A stretch of DNA of 64,000 bases from Clostridium sp. CAG:510 (GCA_000434615.1 FR880832.1:140885-204884), one strand, 5' to 3'; positions 17,339 to 27,026 are shown, counted from the first letter of the stretch. Numbers and translations: made by a program. Notes: a model not told the origin generated them from the sequence alone.

Positions 17339-18475
17339 TTAATCCTCCGCTCCCGCTTCCATACCTGCTAATTTTCTCTTCTTATATCCGGCAAAATCGC
17401 CTGCGTCCAGTGCATCCCTTATTTCCGTCATCATGGTGTTGTAGAAATACAGATTGTGCAACACGCACAGACGCATACCGAGCATTTCCTTTGCCTTTAA
17501 GAGATGTCTGATATAGGCTCTGCTGTATCTGCGGCAGGCAGGGCAGGCGCAGCCCTCTTCAATGGGGCGCATATCCTTTTCGTATCTGGCGTTGAACAGA
17601 TTGATTTTTCCGTGATTGGTATATACATGGCCGTGTCTGCCGTTGCGGGACGGATAAACGCAGTCAAAGAAATCAATGCCTCTTTCGACACCTTCCAGAA
17701 TATTAGCGGGTGTCCCCACACCCATCAGGTAGGTAGGCTTGTCCTTCGGCAGGTACGGTACCGTTTCTTCTATAATGTAGTACATCTCTTCGTGGCTTTC
17801 CCCAACGGCAAGTCCTCCTACGGCATAGCCGTCCAGATCCATGTCGGCAATCCTCTTGGCATGCTCGATACGGATATCCGCATAAATGGCGCCCTGATTG
17901 ATACCGAACAGAAGCTGGTTTTTATTGATGGTGTCCTCTAAGCCGTTTAAGCGCTGCATTTCCGCCTTGCACCGTGCCAGCCAGCGGGTGGTTCTGTCCA
18001 CGGAAGGCTGCACATAGCCTCTCTCTGCCAGAGCGGGGGGACATTCGTCAAATGCCATGGCAATGGTGGAGGCTAAGTTGGACTGTATCTGCATACTCTC
18101 CTCCGGACCCATAAAAATCTTCCTGCCGTCTATATGGGAATTAAAATAAACACCCTCTTCTTTGATTTTACGGAGCCCCGCCAGGGAAAACACCTGAAAT
18201 CCGCCGGAGTCCGTAAGAATAGGCTTGTTCCAGGACATAAACTTGTGCAGACCTCCCAGTTCCTTTATAATTTTATCCCCGGGACGCACATGCAGATGGT
18301 AGGTATTGGACAACTCTATCTGGGTTCCGATACCCTCTAAATCCTCCGTGGAAACAGCTCCCTTAATGGCAGCCACGGTACCTACATTCATAAATACCGG
18401 AGTCTGCACAGTACCGTGAACGGTCTCAAGCTCTCCTCTTTTGGCACGGCCTTCCTGTTTTAAAATACGATACAT
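17339..18475 (-). CDS. tgt: Queuine/preQ1 tRNA-ribosyltransferase
   Basis: 378 aa from the ATG at 18475, with GGGAGG upstream. It exchanges guanine 34 of GUN-anticodon tRNAs for preQ1. It has SNTYHLHVRPG, the base-recognition loop TDSGGFQVFSL, the nucleophile Asp in FDCVYPSRNGRHG near residue 265, and zinc-binding cysteines in CACPACRRYSRAYIRH near 305. Its ATG overlaps the TGA of the preceding VanY-like gene by one base, which implies translational coupling. Confidence 0.97.
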   Translation of the reverse strand: MYRILKQEGRAKRGELETVHGTVQTPVFMNVGTVAAIKGAVSTEDLEGIGTQIELSNTYHLHVRPGDKIIKELGGLHKFMSWNKPILTDSGGFQVFSLAGLRKIKEEGVYFNSHIDGRKIFMGPEESMQIQSNLASTIAMAFDECPPALAERGYVQPSVDRTTRWLARCKAEMQRLNGLEDTINKNQLLFGINQGAIYADIRIEHAKRIADMDLDGYAVGGLAVGESHEEMYYIIEETVPYLPKDKPTYLMGVGTPANILEGVERGIDFFDCVYPSRNGRHGHVYTNHGKINLFNARYEKDMRPIEEGCACPACRRYSRAYIRHLLKAKEMLGMRLCVLHNLYFYNTMMTEIRDALDAGDFAGYKKRKLAGMEAGAED

Positions 18476-19521
18476 CAATATTCCTCCCAAAATTCCTCTA
18501 ATGTCAGTTCATGCGTGGTCATATAGGTAGCGGCATCCACGCCCACATAGCGAAAATGCCACGGTTCAAACTCAATGCCGGTAATATATTCCTTGCCCTT
18601 CGGATAGCGCAGGACAAAGCCGTATTCATAGCTGTGCTCCTTCAGCCATTTGCCGGTCTCCGTATCGGCAAAGCCTTCATTTAAGTTTCGGTAGCTGCTG
18701 CTGTAAAAGTCAAAGGCAAGTCCCAGTCTGTGCTCGCTGGCATTGGGGGACGTCACCGCAATGGAAGCTTCCTTGTAGGCGTCCATATAGGACATGCCCG
18801 CATTCATATAGCGGGTAATCTTCCGGTTGAACAGATAGGTCTGTCTGTTGAAATCCCGGTACGGGGAACAGATTACCAGATCCACGCCGTCGTCCTTCGC
18901 CGCCTGCATCATTAAAAGAAGCTGTTCAAGCACCCTGGCATCGCACTGCATGCTGCCGGAAATGGTGCCCAGCGGAAACTCATAATCATCCGGTATGGAA
19001 TGCTGCTTATTGACAAGCAGAAGCCGCCAGTCTGCCTGTGCTTCCTCATAGGTGGAAGGAAGCCCTGTTTTGTCCTCAGCCTCTTCTTTCCTTATCTGCT
19101 CATAATCCTCCGGCACCGTGCTGTTTGAAAGGATTTCATCCAGTGTATACAGTGTCAGGTCCTCTTCGTCAAGGAGCGCCACATCATCCGTTTTTTCTAT
19201 GGTATCCGCACCGATGGAAGCCACTTCTCCCGAGTCAATCTCCTGCTCTTCGGTAAGCTGGATGCCGTTTTCCTCGGGATTTTTCTCCTGCAGGGAGCTT
19301 TCCGCTCCCCTTACCACGGCAAAGCTGCTGCCCACCGTCAAAAAAAGCAACAACAAGCCCGCACAGGAAAGACGCTTGCCATTCCTGCCAATCCATCTGC
19401 CTGTATGGTAAACGGACAGAACCGCCAGCATATACCAGGTAACGGGTTTCACCGCCCATTTATGCCGTCTGCTTATCCGCCTGCATTTTTTTATCAGTTT
19501 TTCATCAAATCGTTCTTTCAT
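18475..19521 (-). CDS. D-alanyl-D-alanine carboxypeptidase, VanY family
   Basis: 348 aa. A short basic cytoplasmic part, one membrane helix (about 50-68), an acidic linker rich in Glu and Asp (about 75-160), and a C-terminal VanY domain are visible. Zinc ligands are in SEHRLGLAFDF near residue 260 and EPWHFRYVG near 325. It trims the terminal D-Ala from peptidoglycan stem peptides outside the membrane. It is first in an operon with tgt and yajC; the link to tRNA modification looks like simple co-transcription. Confidence 0.92.
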   Translation of the reverse strand: MKERFDEKLIKKCRRISRRHKWAVKPVTWYMLAVLSVYHTGRWIGRNGKRLSCAGLLLLFLTVGSSFAVVRGAESSLQEKNPEENGIQLTEEQEIDSGEVASIGADTIEKTDDVALLDEEDLTLYTLDEILSNSTVPEDYEQIRKEEAEDKTGLPSTYEEAQADWRLLLVNKQHSIPDDYEFPLGTISGSMQCDARVLEQLLLMMQAAKDDGVDLVICSPYRDFNRQTYLFNRKITRYMNAGMSYMDAYKEASIAVTSPNASEHRLGLAFDFYSSSYRNLNEGFADTETGKWLKEHSYEYGFVLRYPKGKEYITGIEFEPWHFRYVGVDAATYMTTHELTLEEFWEEY

Positions 19522-19617
19522 GTTTCATCCCACTGTAAACAGACACTCATTTCCTATATTTTAATATAGTATCATATCTTCCCGGTGTTTGCACCCTCTT
19601 TTCTTATTTTTTCCGAA

Positions 19618-19646
19618 TTGCTTTCCTGTGCATTTTATTGTATAGT
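19618..19646 (+). promoter_or_regulatory. Promoter of aroC
   Basis: TTGCTT (19618-19623), 17-bp spacer, TATAGT (19641-19646), about 65 bp before the aroC ATG. Confidence 0.6.
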
Positions 19647-19710
19647 TTAGAAAGAAATCCGGTATCGGTATTTTCAAAGATACCTTCTGAAATGGAAAGG
19701 AATTCATATT

Positions 19711-20811
19711 ATGGCAGGTTCCACATACGGTACTTTATTTAAAATAACAACCTGGGGAGAGTCCCACGGCAAAGCCTTAGGTGTCGTCATCGACGGCTGT
19801 CCCGCAGGTCTGCCCTTATCCGAAGCAGATATCCAGCCCTACCTTGACAGACGCAAGCCCGGTCAAAGCAGTATCGCCACCCCCCGTAAAGAGGACGATA
19901 CCGTGGAAATTCTCTCCGGCGTATTTGACGGCAAAACCACCGGCACGCCCATAAGCCTCATGGTCCGCAACACATCCCAGCGTTCTGCCGACTACAGCGA
20001 GATTGCTTCCTACTACCGTCCCGGTCACGCCGATTATACTTTTGACGAAAAATACGGCTTCCGCGACTACCGCGGCGGCGGACGCTCCTCCGGCAGGGAA
20101 ACCATCGGCCGTGTGGCGGCAGGCGCCGTAGCCATGAAGATATTAAAGGAAATGGGCATTACCGTGACCGCTTACACCCTCTCCATCGGTCCCGTTTCCG
20201 CAGACCTTTCCCATTTTGACAAACAAGCCATTTTAGAAACCCCGACTGCCATGCCTGACAGGGAGGCTTCCGAAAAAGCGGAGCACTACTTAAAAGGACT
20301 GATGCTGGAAAAGGACTCCTCCGGCGGTGTCATGGAATGTCTGATTGAAGGCATGCCTGCCGGTATCGGCGACCCTGTTTTTGAAAAGCTTTCCGCCAAC
20401 CTCTGCAAGGCTATTGCTTCCATCGGCGCCGTAAAAGCCGTGGAAATCGGAGACGGCATTCTGGTTTCCCATTCCACCGGCAGTCAGAACAATGATGCGT
20501 TCTGCAGCCAGAACGGTCATATAGTCAAAGAAACCAACCATGCCGGCGGCATCCTCGGCGGCATGAGCGACGGCTTTCCCATTCTGCTACGTGCCCATGT
20601 AAAGCCCACTCCTTCTATTTTTACGAAGCAGCACACCGTGAACACCTCCGGAGAAGAAATCGAAGTTGCCATCAAAGGCAGACACGACCCCATTATTGTA
20701 CCGCGTGCCGTAGTGGTTATGGAGTCCATGGCAGCCATCACCGTTTTAGATGCCATGATGGTCAACATGAGCGCCCGTCTTTCCTATCTGACGGACTTTT
20801 ATAAGAAATAA
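19711..20811 (+). CDS. aroC: Chorismate synthase
   Basis: 366 aa, normal length. It uses reduced FMN to turn EPSP into chorismate, the last shikimate step. The three family signatures are present: GESHGKALGVVIDG near residue 15, the FRDYRGGGRSSGRETIGRVAAGA region near 120, and RHDPIIVPRAVVVME near 325. AAAGGAA precedes the ATG. It is monocistronic, with its own promoter and terminator. Confidence 0.97.
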   Translation: MAGSTYGTLFKITTWGESHGKALGVVIDGCPAGLPLSEADIQPYLDRRKPGQSSIATPRKEDDTVEILSGVFDGKTTGTPISLMVRNTSQRSADYSEIASYYRPGHADYTFDEKYGFRDYRGGGRSSGRETIGRVAAGAVAMKILKEMGITVTAYTLSIGPVSADLSHFDKQAILETPTAMPDREASEKAEHYLKGLMLEKDSSGGVMECLIEGMPAGIGDPVFEKLSANLCKAIASIGAVKAVEIGDGILVSHSTGSQNNDAFCSQNGHIVKETNHAGGILGGMSDGFPILLRAHVKPTPSIFTKQHTVNTSGEEIEVAIKGRHDPIIVPRAVVVMESMAAITVLDAMMVNMSARLSYLTDFYKK

Positions 20812-20838
20812 TGTTCATTTTCTAAAATTTTCCCGATA

Positions 20839-20868
20839 AAAAATGCTGCAGAAACCTGCAGCATTTTT
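20839..20868 (+). terminator. Intrinsic terminator after aroC
   Basis: A 13-bp perfect stem (20839-20851 with 20856-20868) closes an AAAC loop; the stem includes A5 and T5 tracts. Confidence 0.9.
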
Positions 20869-20916
20869 ATTTCTTATTCTTCTATTACCGAAAACCCTGT
20901 CGGTTCTCCAAAGTAC

Positions 20917-21528
20917 TTATTCTTCCGTTTGGGAAGTGCCTTTGGACTTATAATAGTCTTCAAACTTCTTGCTGACAGCATCCTTGGTCTGATAGGAAAT
21001 GTCGGGAAGCTTGCCGCCCCAGGTCTTTTCAGCCTGTGCAAAGCCCTTTTCAAAAGCTGCCTGCATTTTTTTCATGGCTTCTTCGTCGTCCCCTGCCAGA
21101 GCGCTTGCAAAGTCAAAAATACGGGATGCGGTCTGTTCTACGCCGTAGTAGCCGTCTTCTGCAATATCCTGCTGTGCCTGCAGCTTGGTAGCCGGATCCA
21201 CGGTAAATTTACCGCTTGCTAAGAATGACCAGATATCGTTGGCCTGTCCGTAAGCATTGGTCTGCTCGGACATCATCTTCTGCACCATAGATACGAACTG
21301 GCTCTGTCTTGCTTCCGCATCTGCCTTCAACTGGGATACCAGGCTGGCTCTGTCGGCTGCGCTCATTTTGTTAATGGAATAAGTAGCCTTTTCTTCTTTC
21401 TTTTCGGATGTCTCATATACGGCACCGGCAGTTTCTTCTTTCTTTTCGGTTTCTGCTTTCTTCGCACTTGTGGAATACTCGGTTCCGTAAACAGATGCCA
21501 TGTTGCTTGTTACTGCACTTACACTCAT
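20917..21528 (-). CDS. Hypothetical protein, Lachnospiraceae-type, helical
   Basis: 203 aa from the ATG at 21528, set by AAGGAGG; the 10 residues encoded upstream are out of place. The N-terminal 55 residues are low-complexity (Lys, Glu, Ala, Ser, Thr). The rest is helical, with KMSAADRASLVSQLKADAEA, a FVSMVQKMMSEQ helix, and a C-terminal conserved-looking stretch around GYYGVEQTASRIFDF and KTWGGKLPDIS. It has no signal peptide or membrane segment. I do not recognise a named family and assign no function. Confidence 0.75.
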   Translation of the reverse strand: MSVSAVTSNMASVYGTEYSTSAKKAETEKKEETAGAVYETSEKKEEKATYSINKMSAADRASLVSQLKADAEARQSQFVSMVQKMMSEQTNAYGQANDIWSFLASGKFTVDPATKLQAQQDIAEDGYYGVEQTASRIFDFASALAGDDEEAMKKMQAAFEKGFAQAEKTWGGKLPDISYQTKDAVSKKFEDYYKSKGTSQTEE

Positions 21529-21693
21529 TTTCTCTTCCTCCTTGATCGTTTCCGGCAACTCCGTTTGCCTTTTTTTCCGTTACGAAATATATATCGGCAC
21601 GCCTTCTTCAAACATTTACCTTTTTTGTGCTTTTTACCAAAAAAATATTTGTAAAATCCATGAGAAATAAAAGGTTTTGCACAAAAATATACA

Positions 21694-21722
21694 TTGCTTT
21701 TTTTATGGTTTCTTTATATAAT
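21694..21722 (+). promoter_or_regulatory. Promoter of potABCD
   Basis: TTGCTT (21694-21699), 17-bp spacer, consensus TATAAT (21717-21722), about 60 bp before potA. Confidence 0.75.
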
Positions 21723-21791
21723 AAATCGAAACTGTGAACAATTTTCGACACAGTTTCCATTTTTTATTTTACGCGGAAAGGTATGACAAAC

Positions 21792-22865
21792 ATGAAAGAC
21801 GTACTGGTAAATCTGGAACATATCTCCAAATCCTATGACGGTCAGTTAATTCTGGACGATTTGAATCTCTATATCAGAGAAAATGAATTTTTGACCCTGC
21901 TGGGTCCCTCCGGCTGCGGCAAAACTACGACTCTGCGTATCTTAGGCGGTTTTGAGCAGCCCGATACCGGTCGTGTTGTCTTTAAAAATCAGGACATTAC
22001 CAACCTTCCGCCAAATAAAAGACAGTTGAACACTGTTTTCCAGAAGTATGCCCTTTTTACACATATGACCATTGCGGAGAACATTGCTTTCGGCTTAAAA
22101 ATCAAAAATAAATCCAAATCCTATATTCAGGATAAAATCAAATATGCCCTGAAGTTAGTAAACTTAGACGGCTATGAAAACCGTATGCCGGACTCTCTTT
22201 CCGGCGGCCAGCAGCAGCGTATTGCCATTGCCCGTGCAATTGTAAACGAACCCAAGCTGCTACTTCTGGATGAGCCTCTGGGCGCACTGGATTTAAAGCT
22301 GCGCCAGGACATGCAGTACGAATTGATCCGTCTGAAAAACGAACTGGGCATTACCTTTATTTATGTCACCCACGACCAGGAGGAGGCTCTTACCATGTCC
22401 GATACCATCGTGGTCATGAACCAAGGCTATATCCAGCAGATCGGCTCTCCGGAACGCATTTACAACGAGCCGGAAAATGCATTCGTGGCTGACTTCATCG
22501 GCGACAGCAATATCATCGGCGCTACCATGATTCGCGACCGTCTGGTTGAGATTTTAGGCGCCCGGTTCAACTGTGTTGACGAAGGCTTCGGTGAAAACAG
22601 GCCGGTTGACGTGGTTATCCGTCCTGAGGATGTAGAGCTTACTGTGCCGGAAGAAGGCATCATAAACGGAGTGGTTACCCACCTGATTTTCAAGGGCGTT
22701 CATTACGAAATGGAGGTACGGGCAAACGGATTCGAGTGGCTGGTTCACTCCACCCGTATGTTCCCTGTTGGCACACCGGTCGGCATCAAAGTGGACCCTT
22801 TCAACATCCAGATTATGAACAAACCGGAATCTGAAGATGAGGAGGCGGCAAAAACAAATGAATAA
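21792..22865 (+). CDS. potA: Spermidine/putrescine ABC transporter ATP-binding protein
   Basis: 357 aa. It energises the polyamine importer at the membrane. Walker A is GPSGCGKTTT, the signature is LSGGQQQRIAIARA, Walker B is LLLLDEPLGALD, the H-loop is VTHDQEEA, and the C-terminal TOBE domain (about 275-345) includes DVVIRPEDVEL. The ATG at 21783 abuts the GGAAAGG site (21775-21781), so the ATG at 21792, 10 bp away, is preferred. It overlaps potB by 8 bp. Confidence 0.95.
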   Translation: MKDVLVNLEHISKSYDGQLILDDLNLYIRENEFLTLLGPSGCGKTTTLRILGGFEQPDTGRVVFKNQDITNLPPNKRQLNTVFQKYALFTHMTIAENIAFGLKIKNKSKSYIQDKIKYALKLVNLDGYENRMPDSLSGGQQQRIAIARAIVNEPKLLLLDEPLGALDLKLRQDMQYELIRLKNELGITFIYVTHDQEEALTMSDTIVVMNQGYIQQIGSPERIYNEPENAFVADFIGDSNIIGATMIRDRLVEILGARFNCVDEGFGENRPVDVVIRPEDVELTVPEEGIINGVVTHLIFKGVHYEMEVRANGFEWLVHSTRMFPVGTPVGIKVDPFNIQIMNKPESEDEEAAKTNE

Positions 22866-23670
22866 AAAAATGTTGTCACTTCCCTACCTGTTCTGGTGTG
22901 CGGCATTTATCTTAATTCCCCTGGCTATGGTCTTCTACTACGGTTTCACCGACAAGACCGGCGCTTTTACACTGGAAAATATTTTAGCCATTGCCACACC
23001 GGAGCATTTCAAGGCACTCAGGATTTCCATTCTGCTTTCGCTCATTGCCACGGTGGTATGTCTTTTGCTGGCATACCCTTTAGCCATGATTCTGGCACGT
23101 ATGGAAGTAAATACTCATTCTTTTATTGTGTTGATTTTTATTCTTCCCATGTGGATGAATTTTCTTCTGCGCACCATGGCATGGCAGACCCTGCTTGAAA
23201 AGAACGGTGTTATCAACTCGGTTCTTTCCTTCCTGCATCTGCCGTCCTTAAACCTGATTAACACACCGGGGGCCATTATCTTAGGTATGGTATACAATTT
23301 TCTGCCTTTCATGGTACTGCCCATTTACAATTCCCTTACCAAGATTGACCAGAACGTTATCAATGCAGCAAGGGACCTGGGTGCCAACTCCGTGCACACC
23401 TTCTTTAAGATTACGCTTCCGTTAAGCTTACCGGGAGTCATCAGCGGCATCACCATGGTATTTGTACCGGCGCTTACCACCTTTGTTATTTCCACTCTCC
23501 TTGGTGGAAGCAAGATTCTGCTGATCGGCAATGTCATCGAGCAGGAATTTACCCAGACCGGCAACTGGCACTTAGGCAGCGGACTTTCCATGGTTCTCAT
23601 GCTTTTTATTATTGTGAACATGGTTCTTTCCGCTATCTTTTATAAAGAAGGGGAGGCAAATGCATTATGA
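22858..23670 (+). CDS. potB: Spermidine/putrescine ABC transporter permease
   Basis: 270 aa from the ATG at 22858, with GAGGAGG upstream. About six membrane segments are visible, with the coupling loop AARDLGANSVHTFFKITLPL near residue 175. It pairs with PotC to form the translocation path. It overlaps potA by 8 bp and potC by 4 bp (ATGA), showing tight translational coupling. Confidence 0.94.
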   Translation: MNKKMLSLPYLFWCAAFILIPLAMVFYYGFTDKTGAFTLENILAIATPEHFKALRISILLSLIATVVCLLLAYPLAMILARMEVNTHSFIVLIFILPMWMNFLLRTMAWQTLLEKNGVINSVLSFLHLPSLNLINTPGAIILGMVYNFLPFMVLPIYNSLTKIDQNVINAARDLGANSVHTFFKITLPLSLPGVISGITMVFVPALTTFVISTLLGGSKILLIGNVIEQEFTQTGNWHLGSGLSMVLMLFIIVNMVLSAIFYKEGEANAL

Positions 23671-24440
23671 GAAACGTGGCACGTAAGATATACATTACCC
23701 TGATATTCATTTTCCTATATGCCCCGATTGTGACACTGATGTTTCTGTCCTTCAATGCCAGCAAATCCCGTGCCAAATGGGGAGGCTTTACCTTGAAATG
23801 GTATAAGCAGCTTTTTCAGAATGCTGAAATCCTTCAGGCACTCTGGAACACTCTCTCCATTGCGCTGCTCTCTTCCCTGATTGCGACAGTCATCGGCACC
23901 GTTGCCTGTCTGGCCATGCAGTATATGAAAAAAAGAAACCGCACCATCATCATGGGCATCACCAATATTCCTATGTTAAATGCGGAAATCGTGACCGGTA
24001 TTTCCCTGATGCTTCTCTTTATCGTGCTGGGCATGAAATTCGGTTTTCTGACCATCCTTTTAGCGCACATTACCTTTAATATCCCCTACGTGATTTTAAG
24101 TGTGCAGCCCCGCATGAAACAGTTAAACCCCAGTACCTACGAGGCAGCCTTAGACCTTGGCGCTACCCAGCTCCAGGCTTTCTTCAAGGTTACCTTTCCC
24201 GATATCCTGCCAGGCATTTTATCCGGCTTTTTAATGGCATTTACCATGTCTTTGGATGATTTTATCATTACCCACTTTACAAAAGGTCCGGGAATTGATA
24301 CATTATCTACGAAGATTTACACTGAGGTCAAAAAGGGAATCAAGCCTGAAATGTATGCCCTTTCCACAATTATCTTTGTTGTGGTACTGTTACTTCTGTT
24401 GCTGGTAAACCATACGCCAAGGGAAAAATCTGCAAAGTAA
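23667..24440 (+). CDS. potC: Spermidine/putrescine ABC transporter permease
   Basis: 257 aa, six predicted membrane segments. The coupling loop AALDLGATQLQAFFKVTFPD lies near residue 165, and the FTMSLDDFIITHFTKGPG motif is typical of PotC. It overlaps potB by ATGA and lies 31 bp before potD. Confidence 0.94.
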   Translation: MRNVARKIYITLIFIFLYAPIVTLMFLSFNASKSRAKWGGFTLKWYKQLFQNAEILQALWNTLSIALLSSLIATVIGTVACLAMQYMKKRNRTIIMGITNIPMLNAEIVTGISLMLLFIVLGMKFGFLTILLAHITFNIPYVILSVQPRMKQLNPSTYEAALDLGATQLQAFFKVTFPDILPGILSGFLMAFTMSLDDFIITHFTKGPGIDTLSTKIYTEVKKGIKPEMYALSTIIFVVVLLLLLLVNHTPREKSAK

Positions 24441-24471
24441 TTTTATTTTACACGACAGGAGGAGTGCAATT

Positions 24472-25533
24472 ATGAAAAAACTGATTGCTCTGGGACTTTG
24501 CACCTGCATGACTGCCGCTCTGTTATCCGGCTGCGGTTCTGCAAACAAATATCCCAACGGAAAAGTCTATGTGTACAACTGGGGTGAATACATTGACCCT
24601 GAAACCTTAGACATGTTTGAAAAAGAAACCGGTATCCAGGTCATCTACGATGAGTTTGATACCAACGAAACCATGTATCCCAAGGTAGAAGCCGGTGCTT
24701 CCAACTATGACGTGGTATGTCCTTCCGATTACATGATTCAGAAAATGATTGATAACGACCTGCTGCAGGAATTAAACTGGGACAATATTCCCAATGCCAA
24801 GGCTAACATCGGTGCCCAGTATTACGAGCAGTCCGAAGCCTTTGACCCCGGCAACCGTTATGCCGTACCCTACTGCTGGGGCACCGTCGGTATTCTTTAC
24901 AACAAGACCATGGTGGATGAGCCGGTTACAAGCTGGTCCATTCTCTGGGATGAAAAATATGCCGACAGCATTCTCATGCAGGACTCCGTCAGAGACCTTT
25001 TCATGGTTGGCTTAAAATCTCTCGGCTACTCCATGAACAGTACGGACGAAAAAGAATTAAACGAGGCAAAGGATTTGTTAATCCAGCAGAAGCCTCTGGT
25101 ACAGGCCTATGTCATCGACCAGGTCAGAGATAAAATGATTGGCAACGAAGCCGCTCTCGGCGTTATTTACTCCGGTGAAGCCATCTTTACACAGCGTGAA
25201 AACCCCGACCTTGAATATGTCATTCCCAAAGAAGGCACCAATGTCTGGATTGACGGCTGGGTTATTCCCAAGAATGCAGAAAACGTGGAAAATGCAGAAA
25301 AGTTCATCGACTTTATGTGCCGCGGTGATATTGCCTTACTGAACTTCGACTACATCACCTACTCCACACCCAATACGGCTGCCCAGGCTTTAATCGAGGA
25401 CGATGACATCCGAAATTCCAAAATTGCTTTCCCGGATTTGTCACAGTATGACGGTCTGGAAACCTTCTCCTACTTAGGTGACGATGCCGACGCCCTTTAC
25501 AACGACCTGTGGAAGGAAATCAAATCCAAGTAA
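24472..25533 (+). CDS. potD: Spermidine/putrescine-binding lipoprotein
   Basis: 353 aa. It is the extracellular polyamine receptor of the importer. A lipoprotein signal peptide ends in LLSGC with the lipidated Cys at residue 21. The mature part starts with KVYVYNWGEYIDPETLDMFE, the polyamine-binding fold shared with PotD/PotF. Acidic and aromatic ligand residues are plausible in YDVVCPSDYMIQKM and YCWGTVGILYN. AGGAGG precedes the ATG, and it is last in the operon. Confidence 0.95.
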   Translation: MKKLIALGLCTCMTAALLSGCGSANKYPNGKVYVYNWGEYIDPETLDMFEKETGIQVIYDEFDTNETMYPKVEAGASNYDVVCPSDYMIQKMIDNDLLQELNWDNIPNAKANIGAQYYEQSEAFDPGNRYAVPYCWGTVGILYNKTMVDEPVTSWSILWDEKYADSILMQDSVRDLFMVGLKSLGYSMNSTDEKELNEAKDLLIQQKPLVQAYVIDQVRDKMIGNEAALGVIYSGEAIFTQRENPDLEYVIPKEGTNVWIDGWVIPKNAENVENAEKFIDFMCRGDIALLNFDYITYSTPNTAAQALIEDDDIRNSKIAFPDLSQYDGLETFSYLGDDADALYNDLWKEIKSK

Positions 25534-25559
25534 AATTGTTATCCGGCTTAAACCGGTAA

Positions 25560-25594
25560 ACAATAGAATGCACGCTCTGCGAACATTCTATTGT
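25560..25594 (+). terminator. Hairpin after potD
   Basis: ACAATAGAATG (25560-25570) pairs perfectly with CATTCTATTGT (25584-25594) around a 13-nt loop. There is no T-run, so it may protect the mRNA 3' end rather than terminate. Confidence 0.6.
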
Positions 25595-25603
25595 CATGAA
25601 TTA

Positions 25604-25646
25604 AAACGAGCTGCTGTAAGGAAACTTACAACAGCTCGTTTTTTTA
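25604..25646. terminator. Intrinsic terminator between potD and cheY-like gene
   Basis: A 17-bp stem with one mismatch (25604-25620 with 25625-25641) has a GAAA tetraloop and T-run. The A-rich 5' side may also serve the minus-strand gene ending at 25666. Confidence 0.85.
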
Positions 25647-25665
25647 GTGTTTAATTTTCTGATGC

Positions 25666-26025
25666 TTATTTCTCCACTTCCTTGATGGCGTTGATAATCT
25701 GCTCCGGTTCATAGGGCTTGCAGATAAATTCTTTTGCTCCCAGCTTCAGAGCTTCCATCAGCTTGCTGGACTGACCTGCTGCGGTAATCATGATAACCTT
25801 GGCATCCGCATCAAACTCCTTGATTTCCTTTAAGCAGGCAATACCGTCCTTCTGCGGCATGGTAATGTCCATGGTGGTGATATCGGGATGCAGCTCCTTG
25901 TATAAACTTAAGCCTTCAACACCGTCAGCGGCCTCTCCTACTATTTCATGTCCCATACCTTCTAAAATGGTACGAAGCATTTTTCTGGACATTTTAGAAT
26001 CGTCTATCAGTAAAATCTTTGCCAT
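25666..26025 (-). CDS. CheY-like single-domain response regulator
   Basis: 119 aa, a stand-alone receiver domain without output domain. Acidic pocket residues D8 and D9, phospho-acceptor D53 (TTMDITMP), T81 (IMITAAG) and K103 (ICKPYEP) are all present. It begins 12 bp after the CheX-like gene on the same strand, so the pair probably acts together. No cheA, cheW or receptor gene is in the window. Confidence 0.93.
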   Translation of the reverse strand: MAKILLIDDSKMSRKMLRTILEGMGHEIVGEAADGVEGLSLYKELHPDITTMDITMPQKDGIACLKEIKEFDADAKVIMITAAGQSSKLMEALKLGAKEFICKPYEPEQIINAIKEVEK

Positions 26026-26037
26026 ATCTCTCTCCTC

Positions 26038-26928
26038 CTATTTGCGTCCAATCATAATGAACTCACATTTCTTGTCATGCAGGCAAACCGGAATTTTGCA
26101 AATCATAACATCCTGCAGTTCGGTTTCCTTATCCATTAAAACTGGAGGAAGCAGTTCACATTCCACACCATTTCTGCTTAAGCCGGAAACATACAGGCCG
26201 TTGATACAATTTAACATTTCACCGGCACCGTCCAGCATGTCTTCGTCTGTTAAATCATCTGCCTTGCAGAAGGAAGCTGCCATGGTAAACAGTCCCCCGT
26301 TCTCTTCCGCGAAACCGGTTTCCAGTTCCTTTAAGCCCTCTACCGGAGAGGAGAACGCTTCCATCTTCTGGATAACAGCTTTCTTAATCTGTAACAAATC
26401 GGTGCATTCCGCTTTGTCAAGATATACATGCTTGTCCACGCAGCGGATAAGGGTTCTCACCATAACACCCGCGATTTCCCTGAAGCACAGAGCTTCCGGA
26501 GGTAAAAACAGCGGTACAATTCTTTCCGGTTCATCGCTTCTTAAGTCTTCCATATCGGATTTGGTAAATCCGTACTCTTCCTGAAAACCGTCCAGCATAT
26601 TTTCAAGTTCCTGCATGCTCAACAGATTTTCATTTACCAGTGTCTGTGCAAAAGTAAGATAAGCATTGCCCTGCTTCTTCAACAGATTGGAAATCTGATC
26701 CTCTGTCAAAAATCCCTTTTCTACGGCAATGTCACCGAAGCGCTTGTCCATAGTTGCCTGCAGTCCGTTTATGTAATCTGCCTGATCAATGGTAAAAATT
26801 CCCTCGGATACAGCCAAAAGTCCCATCTTTACACGTGTTTCGTCCTCTTTCTGAATAACTGCCTGTAACTGTTCATCTGTAATTTTCCCCGTTTTTACAA
26901 GATAATTTCCCAGTATATTTTCAACCAT
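26038..26928 (-). CDS. CheX-like chemotaxis phosphatase-type protein
   Basis: 296 aa. The N-terminal half (about 1-130) has two similar units, NYLVKTGKITDEQLQAVIQ and DIAVEKGFLTEDQISNLLKK, like the MshEN or GspE-N repeats found in type II/IV pilus ATPases and c-di-GMP binding proteins. The C-terminal half (about 145-290) resembles the CheX/CheC fold, with GLKELETGFAEENGGLFTMAA and LDGAGEMLNCINGL near residue 245 (an E-x-x-N motif). Adjacency to the CheY-like gene supports phosphatase or adaptor action on it. The combined layout is inferred by eye. Confidence 0.7.
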   Translation of the reverse strand: MVENILGNYLVKTGKITDEQLQAVIQKEDETRVKMGLLAVSEGIFTIDQADYINGLQATMDKRFGDIAVEKGFLTEDQISNLLKKQGNAYLTFAQTLVNENLLSMQELENMLDGFQEEYGFTKSDMEDLRSDEPERIVPLFLPPEALCFREIAGVMVRTLIRCVDKHVYLDKAECTDLLQIKKAVIQKMEAFSSPVEGLKELETGFAEENGGLFTMAASFCKADDLTDEDMLDGAGEMLNCINGLYVSGLSRNGVECELLPPVLMDKETELQDVMICKIPVCLHDKKCEFIMIGRK

Positions 26929-27026
26929 ACCTTTTCTCCTTCCTCACTAAGAAGTCTTGTTGGACATTTTTTATAATTATAAACGATTTTTTTGAAAATT
27001 TCCAGCAATTTTGACAAATAAATAAA

